DNA of 64,000 nucleotides, taken from NCBI GenBank assembly GCA_017396025.1, contig JAFQNF010000026.1:1-64000 (forward strand), written 5' to 3'. This document shows, one piece after another, positions 34,170 through 42,880 of the stretch (position 1 is the stretch's first letter; every line of letters begins with the position of its first letter). The notes beneath the pieces were generated by a model that saw nothing but the letters and a program-made list of their open reading frames with translations, had not been told where the DNA came from and searched no databases. This DNA is from a bacterium. Its GTDB lineage: Bacteria; Cyanobacteriota; Vampirovibrionia; Gastranaerophilales; Gastranaerophilaceae. The position numbers were made by a program, and so were the translations under genes.

Positions 34170-35948
34170 CTAAAGTTCTGCAACGTCCTCTGTATCTTTG
34201 ATGATTCTAGGTGTTAACATAATTAACAATTCTTCTTTTGTAACTTTTTTAGATTGAGATCTAAATAAAGCACCTATAAGAGGAATATCTCCTAGAATTG
34301 GCACTTTACCAACTTGTTTTTGTTCATTTTCTGTAATCATACCACCAAGAAGCAATGTTTCTTCATCTTTAATTCTAACATTCTTCAAGTCTAAGTTATG
34401 TCTTTGAAGCAATGTAGCAGCAATGTAAGATGAACCCATATATGTATCATTAATTTCTTTATAAACAGATGCATAGTCAGGTTTAATTGTTAAAGAAACA
34501 TAACCATCTGGGCTGATAAATGGCATAATTTCAACTTTAATACCATTATCTTCACCAATATTATATGTTTTTTGAACTGAAGAGCTTGCATATTCACTGC
34601 CACCCATATTGTTCAAAATTTGAACCGTTGTTGTTTCAACATAGTCTTGAGTTAAGTCAATAACAGACTGTTGACCATTTGTAATTACGATTTTTGGATT
34701 TGCCAATAATCTACCTTTTTTATTTTCAATTAAGAATTTAATTGTTTGTTTTAATGTTTGAGCACCATCACCATCAGAACCACTCCATACAATAGGAGCA
34801 GCAGATGTTGTACCATTATTAAATGTTAAATTCAAATGTTTACTTGTATATGCCCAACTATTAGTAAATTCCTTAGAACCTTCTTCAGATAATGTAATAA
34901 TAGAAACTTCTAAGTATGCTTGTGGCTGTTTTCTATCATTTTCTAATATGAAATCATTAACCATTTGTATTTGTTGTTCACTACCACCAACCATAGTTAA
35001 TGTACCCAATTCAGGCTGAACATAAATTGTCAAAGTTGGTTTTGCTTGGTAAGAAGAAATATTACCAGTTGTTACACCACTTTTTACAGTACAAGCAATA
35101 GTTCCACCACCAAGAGCTTCACCAGCTTTTGCAATATTTGCCTTAGTATTTTTTGTAATTGTTGCATTTAATTGTGAAGCAGATTTACCACCAGCACCTT
35201 TTGATGAAGTACTTGCAGCAGGAATATCGAACAATGTTTCACAAACCATTTTTGCCATTTCAAATGGAGTTGTATGGTTAACCCTATATGTTGTCATAAT
35301 TGGTTTTTTATCAAATTTATCAACAATTTTTTTAGCCATTAAATAATCATTTTCAGTACCAAAAATTAACAATTCATTTCTTTCTGAATTTGTAGTAACA
35401 ATTGGACCATATGACAAACCTGGTGAATTCAAAGAAAATACGTTTGTATTCAAGAAGTGAGCCAAATATGCAGCATCAGCATATTTTACAGGAAGAATAG
35501 AAATATTATCCTTTGTTAAGTTTAATGTTTCTGCACTACCCGTTGACACAACCATCATTGTTTTATCTTTAATAACATATGTTAAATTGGTCATTTTCAT
35601 AACCATTTTAAAAGCATCTTCTAAACTTACATCAACCAAATCCAATGTAACAGTACCAGTTGCTGATTGGTGGAACACAATGTTCAAACCAGCTTTATCC
35701 GCAAACATTCTTAACACTTGTTGAACATCTGTGCTTCTTAAACTTAAATTAATTTTTTCAGATGATGCATGTTCAAAACTAACATCACCTTCAAGTTTTA
35801 TCTTGTTTGGCGATGTAACTTCTGTTCTTATTGCAGGTTGTTCCATATCGTATTCTAGAGGAGCCGCACCTGTTATGTTACCTGCAAGCACTGACACACA
35901 CCCAGTAACGAATAAAAGCTTTGATATGTTTTTTAAACTTCTTTTCAT
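34170..35948 (-). CDS. pilQ: Type IV pilus / type II secretion secretin
   Basis: A 592-residue outer-membrane secretin. A signal peptide (about residues 1-29), an STN domain (INLSLRSTDVQQVLRMFADKAG...), N-domains, then the secretin barrel with LLANPKIVITNGQQ and the C-terminal GKVPILGDIPLIGALFRS and LLIMLTPRII signatures. A Gly/Ser/Lys-rich insert of about 50 residues (near residue 245) interrupts an N-domain. It forms the outer-membrane pore for the pilus or pseudopilus. It may equally be called GspD; the operon context (PilC, PilB, PilP-like) favours a pilus-type system. Confidence 0.92.
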   Translation of the reverse strand: MKRSLKNISKLLFVTGCVSVLAGNITGAAPLEYDMEQPAIRTEVTSPNKIKLEGDVSFEHASSEKINLSLRSTDVQQVLRMFADKAGLNIVFHQSATGTVTLDLVDVSLEDAFKMVMKMTNLTYVIKDKTMMVVSTGSAETLNLTKDNISILPVKYADAAYLAHFLNTNVFSLNSPGLSYGPIVTTNSERNELLIFGTENDYLMAKKIVDKFDKKPIMTTYRVNHTTPFEMAKMVCETLFDIPAASTSSKGAGGKSASQLNATITKNTKANIAKAGEALGGGTIACTVKSGVTTGNISSYQAKPTLTIYVQPELGTLTMVGGSEQQIQMVNDFILENDRKQPQAYLEVSIITLSEEGSKEFTNSWAYTSKHLNLTFNNGTTSAAPIVWSGSDGDGAQTLKQTIKFLIENKKGRLLANPKIVITNGQQSVIDLTQDYVETTTVQILNNMGGSEYASSSVQKTYNIGEDNGIKVEIMPFISPDGYVSLTIKPDYASVYKEINDTYMGSSYIAATLLQRHNLDLKNVRIKDEETLLLGGMITENEQKQVGKVPILGDIPLIGALFRSQSKKVTKEELLIMLTPRIIKDTEDVAEL

Positions 35949-35967
35949 AATATATGTTTATACTCCT

Positions 35968-37032
35968 CTAATTATTATTTCTGTATCTTCCTGCAAATTT
36001 ATTTTCCAAATCTGCAACAGCTCTCTTTTTCTCTAACACGCCTCTTGTAAACAATTCACCAACTGACGCGACATATGTATTGTTTTTATATGTAATTTGA
36101 ACTTTATCTTTCGTAATACTTTCGATAGTATATCCTGCAACTGTATCACCAATTTTTACAAATTGATCAACACCGTTTAAGTTAACAATTGCAGAAGGAC
36201 TAACATCATCGTATAAAATACCTGATATTTGTGTTTGTAATAATCTTGTTAAATTTTCATCAGAAACAGAGCTTGTAGGTGGTTCAATGATTTCAAATTC
36301 GGTTCCACCAATCGTAGAATAAAGATCAGAATGTTTTTGAATAACAGGCGGTTTAAATGGATTCACCCTAGCCTTTTTATTGTAAGCAACCATAATTTCG
36401 CTTGTTCCTTGCCCCAAATCAACATTTACTGTTGATTCTTGAGGGAATAAATCATCAACATTTTCAGAAGCTGTTTCTTCTTGAGGAATTTCAATCAAGT
36501 CAGCGTTTTGCTGTTCAACAGGGGCATCCATAACAGTAGCAACTATTTCATTTTCACCTTCACCTGTTGTAACAGTTGTTTCTCCAGGAGTGCTAAAATC
36601 AACAGACATCATTTCAGTTGATTCACCACCAGCCTCATTAAAAAATTCATCACCCAATGCAGTTGTAGAATCACTTACAGCAGGAGCTTGGTTCTCCGTC
36701 ACAACTTCTTGATTTTGAGTTGGAGTTTGTCCCCCTTCTGTCGACTTTTTACCTGACAAGAAGAAGAATGCAACACCACCAATTATCAATAGCAGAATCA
36801 AAAGAATAATAATACAACCAGCAGGATTGCCTTTTTTAGGAGCATCCCCGCCCTCTTCGTCGTAATATTCTTCACCATCTTCGTATTCTTCATATTCTTC
36901 TTGGTCAGAATATTCTTCATTCGAATACTCATCATCCATCATTTCGTCTGATTCGTATTCTTCCACATCCCCGGAATCACTTGAATATTCCATATCTTCC
37001 CATTGATTTTCGTTATCTACCATATCTCTCAC
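35968..37032 (-). CDS. PilP/GspC-like pilus assembly protein with acidic cytoplasmic N-terminus
   Basis: A 354-residue single-pass membrane protein. Residues 1 to about 70 are extremely acidic (Asp/Glu/Tyr-rich, with EEYEDGEEYYDEEG), the helix AGCIIILLILLLIIGGVAFFF follows, then a Thr/Glu-rich periplasmic linker. The C-terminal part reads VNPFKPP...SGILYDDVSPSAIVNLNG and VKIGDTVAGYTI, the PilP/GspC homology-region pattern that docks onto the secretin. It is the first gene of the pilus operon. The acidic tail could contact the ATPase, whose linker is also acidic, or be regulatory; that is speculation. Confidence 0.8.
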   Translation of the reverse strand: MRDMVDNENQWEDMEYSSDSGDVEEYESDEMMDDEYSNEEYSDQEEYEEYEDGEEYYDEEGGDAPKKGNPAGCIIILLILLLIIGGVAFFFLSGKKSTEGGQTPTQNQEVVTENQAPAVSDSTTALGDEFFNEAGGESTEMMSVDFSTPGETTVTTGEGENEIVATVMDAPVEQQNADLIEIPQEETASENVDDLFPQESTVNVDLGQGTSEIMVAYNKKARVNPFKPPVIQKHSDLYSTIGGTEFEIIEPPTSSVSDENLTRLLQTQISGILYDDVSPSAIVNLNGVDQFVKIGDTVAGYTIESITKDKVQITYKNNTYVASVGELFTRGVLEKKRAVADLENKFAGRYRNNN

Positions 37033-37212
37033 TCTTTATTCCGAATAAGTTTCTTTTTATATTCTACACGTATTAGCAAAAATGGGCAAACATATTTTTC
37101 ATAAGTTACCATACTCATTACAAGTTTACTTTGACTAGTTATTTTTTTCGTCAATCATATGCATGAATTTTTATAAAAAAAGGGAAAGATAAAGTTTACA
37201 TTTTTAAACATA

Positions 37213-37284
37213 AGGCGGCACCCAGATTCGAACTGGGGGATAAAAGCTTTGCAGGCTTCTGCCTTACCACTTGGCCATGCCGCC
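37213..37284 (-). tRNA. tRNA-Cys (GCA anticodon)
   Basis: A 72-nt cloverleaf: acceptor GGCGGCA/TGCCGCC with discriminator T, D-arm with GGCCAAGTGGTAAGGC, anticodon loop CTGCAAA (GCA) and T-arm CCCAGTTCGAATCTGGG. CCA is not encoded. Confidence 0.97.
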
Positions 37285-37308
37285 ATACATAACCAAAACC
37301 GAGAAATT

Positions 37309-37381
37309 AGCGGAAGACGGGACTCGGACCCGCGACATTCTGCTTGGAAGGCAGACGCTCTACCAACTGAGCTACTTCCGC
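37309..37381 (-). tRNA. tRNA-Gly (UCC anticodon)
   Basis: A 73-nt cloverleaf: acceptor GCGGAAG/CTTCCGC, D-arm AGCTCAGTTGGTAGAGC, anticodon loop CTTCCAA (UCC), T-arm CGGGTCCGAGTCCCG and discriminator T. It is 24 bp from tRNA-Cys on the same strand, so the two may be processed from one transcript. Confidence 0.97.
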
Positions 37382-37446
37382 ATTTGCTTGAAGTTTATCG
37401 CTTCAAATATATACTACAATAAAGGTTTTTATTTCGCAATAGGATT

Positions 37447-37992
37447 TTATAAAATTGCCTTAATTGCTAAATATATCAATAAAAAAGAACCGATTATTCC
37501 TATATATTTCGATGGCATTTTACTGAATAATTTTGTCATCCAAAAACCAAACATTGAAAGAACAAATGTTATCAATCCAATAATTATAGATGCCATTATG
37601 TAATTAACATCTAATAGCTTTAATGAAACACCCGCTCCTAAAGCATCAATACTTGTTGCAATAGCAAGACAAAATATACAAAAAAAGCCAATGCATTGTA
37701 TTTCGTTTTTTTCTTCTAATTTTCCTAATGCTTCTTTTAAAAATTTAAGACCTAAAATCATAAAAATTATGCAAACTATCCATTTAGAATACAATTGCAA
37801 CTTTGTATAAAACAAACTAGTCAAATAAAAACCAATTATTGGCATTAAGAACTGAAAAAAGCCAAAAGCAGAAGATAGCAATATCGAATTATACATTCTT
37901 CTTTGATTAATAATTAATCCATAAGAAAAACTAACCAACATTGCATCTAAAGCTAAAGCAACTGCCAAAATTATTATTTCACAAATTGTCAT
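37447..37992 (-). CDS. MntP-type manganese efflux protein
   Basis: A 181-residue membrane protein of about six helices with the duplicated family motif: LALDAMLVSFSYG near the N-terminus and ATSIDALGAGVSL in the second half. The paired Asp residues match the MntP/YtaF group of manganese exporters. The ATG at 37992 is chosen over an upstream in-frame TTG. No yybP-ykoY-type manganese riboswitch is visible; only about 20 bp separate it from the rpsP terminator. Mn specificity is a family-based inference. Confidence 0.82.
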   Translation of the reverse strand: MTICEIIILAVALALDAMLVSFSYGLIINQRRMYNSILLSSAFGFFQFLMPIIGFYLTSLFYTKLQLYSKWIVCIIFMILGLKFLKEALGKLEEKNEIQCIGFFCIFCLAIATSIDALGAGVSLKLLDVNYIMASIIIGLITFVLSMFGFWMTKLFSKMPSKYIGIIGSFLLIYLAIKAIL

Positions 37993-38007
37993 AAACAAAA
38001 TTATAAC

Positions 38008-38036
38008 AAAAAAAAACCGCTTTTGTTAAAGCGGTA
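38008..38036 (-). terminator. Terminator of rpsP
   Basis: Stem ACCGCTTT / AAAGCGGT with a TGTT loop; on the minus strand it is followed by eight or more T residues. Confidence 0.9.
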
Positions 38037-38075
38037 AATAAGTGTTCTCTTTCCCTGTAAAAATTTTTGTAAGAA

Positions 38076-38423
38076 CTAAGCTTCTGTTGATTCAGCTTCA
38101 GCTGCAGCAGCTGCTGCTTTTTCAGCTTCCAATTTAGCTTGTGCTTTTTTAGATAATTTAACAGTTTCTTTCTTTTGGTAATCTAGTGTACCATCTTCTT
38201 TACATCTGTCGATTAAGAATTGAACTGTTTGTGTTGGTTGAGCACCTTTTTTAATCCAATCAAGTGCTGCCGCTTTATCTAATTTCATTTCTTTTGTTTT
38301 AGGGTTGTAGAAACCTAGTTGTTGAATAGGAGCTGCTTGTCTCTTTGTTGTAGAGTTCAAAACAACGATTCTATATACTGGGTTCTTTTTATAGCCTAAT
38401 CTTTTTAATCTAATTTTAACCAT
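38076..38423 (-). CDS. rpsP: 30S ribosomal protein S16
   Basis: A 115-residue S16 with the start VKIRLKRLGYKKNPVYRIVV, GFYNPKTKEMKLD and LDWIKKGAQPTQTV. After about residue 85 there is an Ala/Glu/Lys-rich tail (KAQAKLEAEKAAAAAAEAES), longer than the 80-residue minimal form but common. It is transcribed alone, with its own terminator, rather than with ffh or rimM/trmD as in many genomes. Confidence 0.97.
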   Translation of the reverse strand: MVKIRLKRLGYKKNPVYRIVVLNSTTKRQAAPIQQLGFYNPKTKEMKLDKAAALDWIKKGAQPTQTVQFLIDRCKEDGTLDYQKKETVKLSKKAQAKLEAEKAAAAAAEAESTEA

Positions 38424-38550
38424 TTGGTTTACTCTCCATTTTCTTACTGCTATTTATTTTCTTTGGGATTTGAGAATATTTCTTTAGAACTGATGTCTTA
38501 ATGACTGCGCCCTCACTTAATATCTCGTACCCCTTGCAGCCGTTGAGCAT
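38416..38550 (-). other. Leader of rpsP with a 44-codon open frame overlapping the rpsP start
   Basis: This stretch is more GC-rich than its surroundings (GGCTGCAAGGGGTACGAG...). An uninterrupted 44-codon frame from ATG at 38550 ends in TAA that overlaps the rpsP ATG by 8 bp. It could be a translated leader peptide coupled to rpsP, a structured 5' untranslated region (GGCTGC can pair with GCAGTC 33 nt apart), or chance. No known RNA family (such as the SRP RNA apical loop) is recognisable. Confidence 0.35.
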
Positions 38551-38659
38551 GTCTGTTTTTAAAGAGGATAACTTCCAAGCTCATTTTTATGAAAACATAA
38601 GCAAAATAAATAATCAAGTGGTTTTTTTATATTTTTGTAACTTTACTTAAAAAAAATAA

Positions 38660-38689
38660 TTGTTTTAATTCCCTTTATTTCTATATAAT
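38660..38689 (+). promoter_or_regulatory. Promoter of the kdsC-like/TPR/lysC operon
   Basis: TTGTTT and TATAAT separated by 18 bp lie directly before the ATG at 38699. The -10 box ends 9 nt before the ATG, so the transcript would have a leader of only a few bases. There is no ribosome binding site, consistent with leaderless initiation. Confidence 0.6.
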
Positions 38690-38698
38690 TAATATGTT

Positions 38699-39181
38699 AT
38701 GGGAAATAATAGTTTTTTACCAAAAAATATTCAACTTGTGGTTTGTGATTTTGATGGGATTTTTACAGATGGAAAACTTGAAGTTTTTTCTGATGGAACA
38801 ACATCAAAAAAACTTGATTACAAAGATATAATGGGAATTGCCATAGTAGTAAAACGAGGCATAAATTTCGCCATTATTTCTGGCGAAAAATCCAAAGCAA
38901 TTGATATTATGAAAGAGAAGTTTCCAATGATTGATACTTTTCAAAACGAGAGAAATAAAATCAATGTTTTAAAAGGATTAATAGATAAATACAATGTAAG
39001 TCCTCAAAATGTAATATATATGGGAGATGATATAAACGACATAGAATGTTTAAATCATATAGGGAACCCAGTAAGCGTCCCAAATGCACACGACAGAGTA
39101 AAGGAAGTCAAAGGTATATATATAACAAAAAACTATGGTGGTTGTGGTGCATTTAGAGAAGTAGCGGATTCAATTTTATGA
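38699..39181 (+). CDS. KdsC-like HAD-superfamily phosphatase
   Basis: A 160-residue C0-type HAD phosphatase. The nucleophile motif is CDFDGIFTDG (DxDGxxTDG), the second motif is IISGEKS, a conserved Lys lies near residue 84, and the acidic motif is MGDDINDIE. It ends with GGCGAFREVAD, a KdsC signature. KdsC removes phosphate from KDO-8-phosphate in LPS synthesis; related enzymes act on other sialic-like sugars, and no kdsA/kdsB lies nearby, so the substrate is not certain. It overlaps the TPR gene by 4 bp. Confidence 0.85.
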   Translation: MGNNSFLPKNIQLVVCDFDGIFTDGKLEVFSDGTTSKKLDYKDIMGIAIVVKRGINFAIISGEKSKAIDIMKEKFPMIDTFQNERNKINVLKGLIDKYNVSPQNVIYMGDDINDIECLNHIGNPVSVPNAHDRVKEVKGIYITKNYGGCGAFREVADSIL

Positions 39182-40881
39182 AAAAATTTTTTATACAAAT
39201 ATTTAAAAAAATAGAAAAACTTGATAATTACACAAATCAATACTTGATGTGTTCAAATAATGTTGAAATCCCATCGTTAGCATATACAAATTGGGCTATG
39301 CATTTTGCCAATTTAAAAGATTTTGGAACAGCAATCGATAAACTTGAAACAGCAATTTTAATGTCATCAAATCCAAAACCTTGCATTAGCTTAGGTATAA
39401 TTTATGCAAAACTAAAAGAATATGAAAAAGCAGAAATGACACTAAAAAAAGCGTTAGAACGAGATTCTCAAAATGCATATACATATTCTGTTTTAAGCAG
39501 TGTACTTGTTGCTCAAGACAAATTCGATGAAGCAGAAGACTCCTTAAAAAAAGCATTAAAACTTGCGCCATCTGACGCAGAAATATATTTGAACTATGGA
39601 ATACTATATGCGAAGCTTCAAAAGAAAAATAAAGCTGTTGAGATGTTAAAAAAATCAAAATTTTTAAACCCAACAAATACTCACGTATATTTTTTGCTCG
39701 GAATTATGCTTTTTGAAACAGACAAAATTAATGAAGCATTCATAGAATTCAAACAATTAGAAGATTTCAATCCTAAATATAGAAATCTAAGCTATTATTT
39801 AGCTTTATGTTATAAAAAAGAAAAAAATTATATGGCAGTTCTAGAATATGCGCAAAGAGCATTAGAAGAAACACCAGAAAATCCAGCCATATACATATTG
39901 CTTGCGCAAAATTATATGTCTTTAGGAAAAGAACAAGAATGTTATAACTTATTTCAACAGGCAGAAGATAAAAAAGTCGCAGATTTTGAAGTCTATTTAG
40001 CTTGGGGAATTACATTGTTAAATAACAATAAAGTAACTGACGCAAAAATAAAAATAGAACAAGCACTTGCCCTTGATGCAAATAACGCAAATGCGCTTTA
40101 TCGTTTGGGATCTTGTTTCTATAAAGAAAAGAATTACGAAAAAGCAGAATCTCTATTCAAACAAGCAATTCTTGAAGACGCATCTAATACTTTAGCAATG
40201 TCAGATTTAGGCATTCTTTATTACGATACAAATAGATACGAAGAAGCTATAAATACGTTTTTCAAAGTTATTTCTATTTCTTCTCAAAAGTCATACCTAT
40301 ACTTTTATATCGCGAATTGTTATTACAAACTTGGAAGACAAAAGAAAAGCTTAGAATACTATGAAAAAACAATAGAATATTACCCTAACCATCTAGAGGC
40401 ATTAATAAATTACACAGTTAATCTTATTGATATGGATAATATAAGGGAAGCTTTAAGAAAAATAAGAAATGCATACCAAATAAACAGAGAATCCGATAAA
40501 GTACTTCTTGTATACGCACTTACAAGTTTAAAGGCCGGTATTCACAGTGATGCTATTGAAAAAGCTGATCAATTACTAGCAAAAGTTCCAGATAGCCAAG
40601 ATGCAATGTTAATTAAAGCAAATGCATTAATAAATATTAAAAAACCTCAAGAAGCTTTAAATATATTGCTTTCACAGAATGATGCTGACAAAAACAACTA
40701 TGCATTCGCTTATTTAGCATATTGTGCATATAAAATACTTGTAGAAGAAAGCCCATCGAACTATAATGAAAGCATGGTAAATTTTTACCTAGATAAAATT
40801 AATGAACTAAAAGATACAAATTTTGACAAAAATCAAATTAGTCCATATATTAGTAAAGCACTGAACATTAATAAAGGATAG
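39178..40881 (+). CDS. Large TPR-repeat protein
   Basis: A 567-residue cytoplasmic protein that is almost entirely tetratricopeptide repeats, about fourteen 34-residue units (for example NAYTYSVLSSVLVAQDKFDEA, then EIYLNYGILYAKLQKKNKAV). There is no signal peptide or other domain. It is the middle gene of a three-gene operon between a KdsC-like phosphatase and aspartate kinase. It lies 4 bp inside the former and 4 bp before the latter, so a scaffold role is plausible but unproven. Confidence 0.85.
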   Translation: MKKFFIQIFKKIEKLDNYTNQYLMCSNNVEIPSLAYTNWAMHFANLKDFGTAIDKLETAILMSSNPKPCISLGIIYAKLKEYEKAEMTLKKALERDSQNAYTYSVLSSVLVAQDKFDEAEDSLKKALKLAPSDAEIYLNYGILYAKLQKKNKAVEMLKKSKFLNPTNTHVYFLLGIMLFETDKINEAFIEFKQLEDFNPKYRNLSYYLALCYKKEKNYMAVLEYAQRALEETPENPAIYILLAQNYMSLGKEQECYNLFQQAEDKKVADFEVYLAWGITLLNNNKVTDAKIKIEQALALDANNANALYRLGSCFYKEKNYEKAESLFKQAILEDASNTLAMSDLGILYYDTNRYEEAINTFFKVISISSQKSYLYFYIANCYYKLGRQKKSLEYYEKTIEYYPNHLEALINYTVNLIDMDNIREALRKIRNAYQINRESDKVLLVYALTSLKAGIHSDAIEKADQLLAKVPDSQDAMLIKANALINIKKPQEALNILLSQNDADKNNYAFAYLAYCAYKILVEESPSNYNESMVNFYLDKINELKDTNFDKNQISPYISKALNINKG

Positions 40882-40885
40882 AAAC

Positions 40886-42142
40886 GTGGGAATAATCGTT
40901 CAAAAATTTGGAGGAACATCCGTAGCCGATCCGCAAAAAATCCACAACGTAGCGAAGGCTGTAATTAGGGAAAAAGAAAATGGCAATGATGTAGTTGTAG
41001 TTGTTTCTGCAATGGGACACACAACCGACCATCTAATTAAACTTGCAAAAGAAGTGACAAGCACTCCTGATTCTAGAGAAATGGATATGCTATTATCTAC
41101 AGGTGAACAAGTGTCAATTGCTTTACTTGCAATGGCTATTCAATCTCACGGTTACAAAGCTGTAAGTATGAATGGTCAACAAGTTGGTATTGTTACTGAA
41201 TGTATTCACTCAAAAGCAAGAATTGTTGATATAAAAACAGATAAATTACAAAAGAAAATAGAAGAAGGAAACATCATCGTAGTTGCTGGATTCCAAGGTG
41301 TAACACCAGATGGAGAAATCACAACATTAGGACGTGGTGGTTCTGACACTTCTGCTGTAGCAATAGCAGCTGCTCTAAAAGCAGATAGATGCGATATATA
41401 TACAGACGTAGAAGGTGTATATGCAACAGACCCAAGAATTGTTCCAAACATTCAAAAAACAGATGTTATTTCATATGAAGAAATGTTAGAACTTGCAAGG
41501 GTTGGTGCAAATGTTCTTCATCCTCGTAGCGTTGAGACTGCAAAACAATTTAATGTTCCATTAAGAGTTCGCAGTTCATTCAAACTAGATAATTTAGGCA
41601 CATTAATTATAGGAGTTGATAATATGGAAATATACAAACCAGTCGCAGGCGTTGCAGCCGATTCTTCTCAAATAAGAATTTTACTTTCTGAATTACCAGA
41701 TATTCCTGGTACAGCTGCTAAGTTATTTGGTTCTTTAGCAAAAAGTAACATAAGTGTTGATATGATTATTCAATCATTAGCTTCAAATGGAACAAACTCA
41801 ATTGCTTTTACTGTAGATGCTGAAGATTTCGAATCAACAATGACGACATTAGAAGCATTAAAAGCAGAATTAAAAGCTGGAGAAATTTTAATAGATAAAG
41901 ATATCGCAAAAGTTTCTATTGTTGGTGCTGGTATGGTTGATAGACCTGGTATTGCAGCAGACATGTTCCGTTCTTTAGCAGAAAATAATATAAACATTAA
42001 AATGATTTCTACAAGTGAAATTAAAATTAGCTGTTTAGTTGAAAAAGAAAATGCAAAAAATGCAATTAAAGCATTATGCAAAGAATTCGGTTTAGAATCA
42101 ACTGAATCCGCTGATGTTAAAGGTGATTTACCAGACGTATAA
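40886..42142 (+). CDS. lysC: Aspartate kinase
   Basis: A 418-residue monofunctional aspartokinase catalysing the first step of the lysine, threonine and methionine pathways. The start VQKFGGTSVADPQKI and the TLGRGGSDTSAVAIAAAL catalytic region are diagnostic, and DVEGVYATDPRIV follows. Two C-terminal ACT domains (about residues 265-410) indicate feedback control by an end-product amino acid. It starts at GTG with an AAAGGA ribosome binding site, as the third gene of the operon. A strong terminator follows. Confidence 0.97.
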   Translation: MGIIVQKFGGTSVADPQKIHNVAKAVIREKENGNDVVVVVSAMGHTTDHLIKLAKEVTSTPDSREMDMLLSTGEQVSIALLAMAIQSHGYKAVSMNGQQVGIVTECIHSKARIVDIKTDKLQKKIEEGNIIVVAGFQGVTPDGEITTLGRGGSDTSAVAIAAALKADRCDIYTDVEGVYATDPRIVPNIQKTDVISYEEMLELARVGANVLHPRSVETAKQFNVPLRVRSSFKLDNLGTLIIGVDNMEIYKPVAGVAADSSQIRILLSELPDIPGTAAKLFGSLAKSNISVDMIIQSLASNGTNSIAFTVDAEDFESTMTTLEALKAELKAGEILIDKDIAKVSIVGAGMVDRPGIAADMFRSLAENNINIKMISTSEIKISCLVEKENAKNAIKALCKEFGLESTESADVKGDLPDV

Positions 42143-42156
42143 AAATAAACAAAAAC

Positions 42157-42190
42157 AAAAAAAGAGCTCTCAAACAGAGAGCTCTTTTTT
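42157..42190. terminator. Strong terminator between lysC and the phage cassette
   Basis: Stem AAAAGAGCTCTC / GAGAGCTCTTTT with a 5-nt loop and A- and T-runs on both sides. It can stop lysC transcription on the plus strand and phage transcription on the minus strand. The stop codon of the last phage gene lies at its edge. Confidence 0.92.
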
Positions 42191-42407
42191 ATTGTATTAA
42201 TTCATCTATTCTGTGATGGGCGGATTTTGCACTTTGTTCAACTGCAACCATCCTTTCAATAAGTCCATTATGTTTATCTTGTTTTTCTTCTAATCTATTT
42301 ATATGTTCTTCAATATACTTAAGCGTTTTATTATAACTACCAATTGCAATACCAGCAGATATTATATTGATAATTAACAACAGCAGAAGTTCTCCACTTA
42401 AAGACAT
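42189..42407 (-). CDS. Small phage membrane/coiled-coil protein (holin-like)
   Basis: About 72 residues from the ATG at 42407 (GGAG lies 9 nt upstream). One N-terminal membrane helix (LLLLLIINIISAGIAIG) is followed by a coiled coil ending in AHHRIDELIQ. This layout is common for small proteins at the end of phage structural operons (holin- or XhlA-like). It overlaps the DUF1353 gene. Lysis function is inferred from layout and position only. Confidence 0.55.
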   Translation of the reverse strand: MSLSGELLLLLIINIISAGIAIGSYNKTLKYIEEHINRLEEKQDKHNGLIERMVAVEQSAKSAHHRIDELIQ

Positions 42408-42880
42408 TGCCAACCACTCCTATTAAACATTTGATAAACATCTACACACCAAGCCATAACATTTGCTTTTATAGTATTTGTTCCTTGTTCTTTTATTACA
42501 TGTCTAAAAATCAATGAAGTTATTCGACGGTATTCTTTCTTTGACACCTTGTTATTAAGAACTTCGTTAACGATATATGTTTTAAACTCTAAAAGATAAT
42601 CATGTAACATTGAAGCAACAAGAAAATCATTATCTGTTCGAGAACCAATAATTCTCCAAAAGAAACGGGGTATATCAGCCCCGTTCCAAGTATATCCATT
42701 AAAAATAGTAAATTCAAAATTTCTTTGTGTTGTCGAAATTCTTACAAGTAACGAATTAAAAAGTTCAAAAGGATATTTTTTCTTACTTTTAATTATTTCC
42801 TGTGCATCATCAATATTTATAACTCGAACCCTAACATCTGGAATAGCATCAAAAGAAACACTAAGAATTTTTTCTTTCAT
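42398..42880 (-). CDS. DUF1353 family phage protein
   Basis: A 160-residue protein with the DUF1353 core: FTIFNGYTWNGADIPRFFW, then ASMLHDYLLE. The family is frequent near the ends of tail and lysis regions of phages with unknown function. It is positioned between the tail-fibre-linked protein and the holin-like protein with overlapping ends on both sides. Confidence 0.85.
   Translation of the reverse strand: MKEKILSVSFDAIPDVRVRVINIDDAQEIIKSKKKYPFELFNSLLVRISTTQRNFEFTIFNGYTWNGADIPRFFWRIIGSRTDNDFLVASMLHDYLLEFKTYIVNEVLNNKVSKKEYRRITSLIFRHVIKEQGTNTIKANVMAWCVDVYQMFNRSGWQCL

Noticed and set aside
37271-37603. A 110-codon plus-strand frame
   Set aside because: It crosses antisense tRNA-Gly and the mntP-like gene, which has clear family motifs on the other strand.
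37993-38010. Manganese riboswitch before the mntP-like gene
   Set aside because: Only about 20 bp lie between the gene start and the rpsP terminator, too little for a yybP-ykoY-type aptamer.
38424-38698. SRP or 6S RNA gene upstream of rpsP
   Set aside because: The conserved apical GGAAG..GCAGCC loop of SRP RNA is absent on both strands, and no long 6S-like open helix was found.
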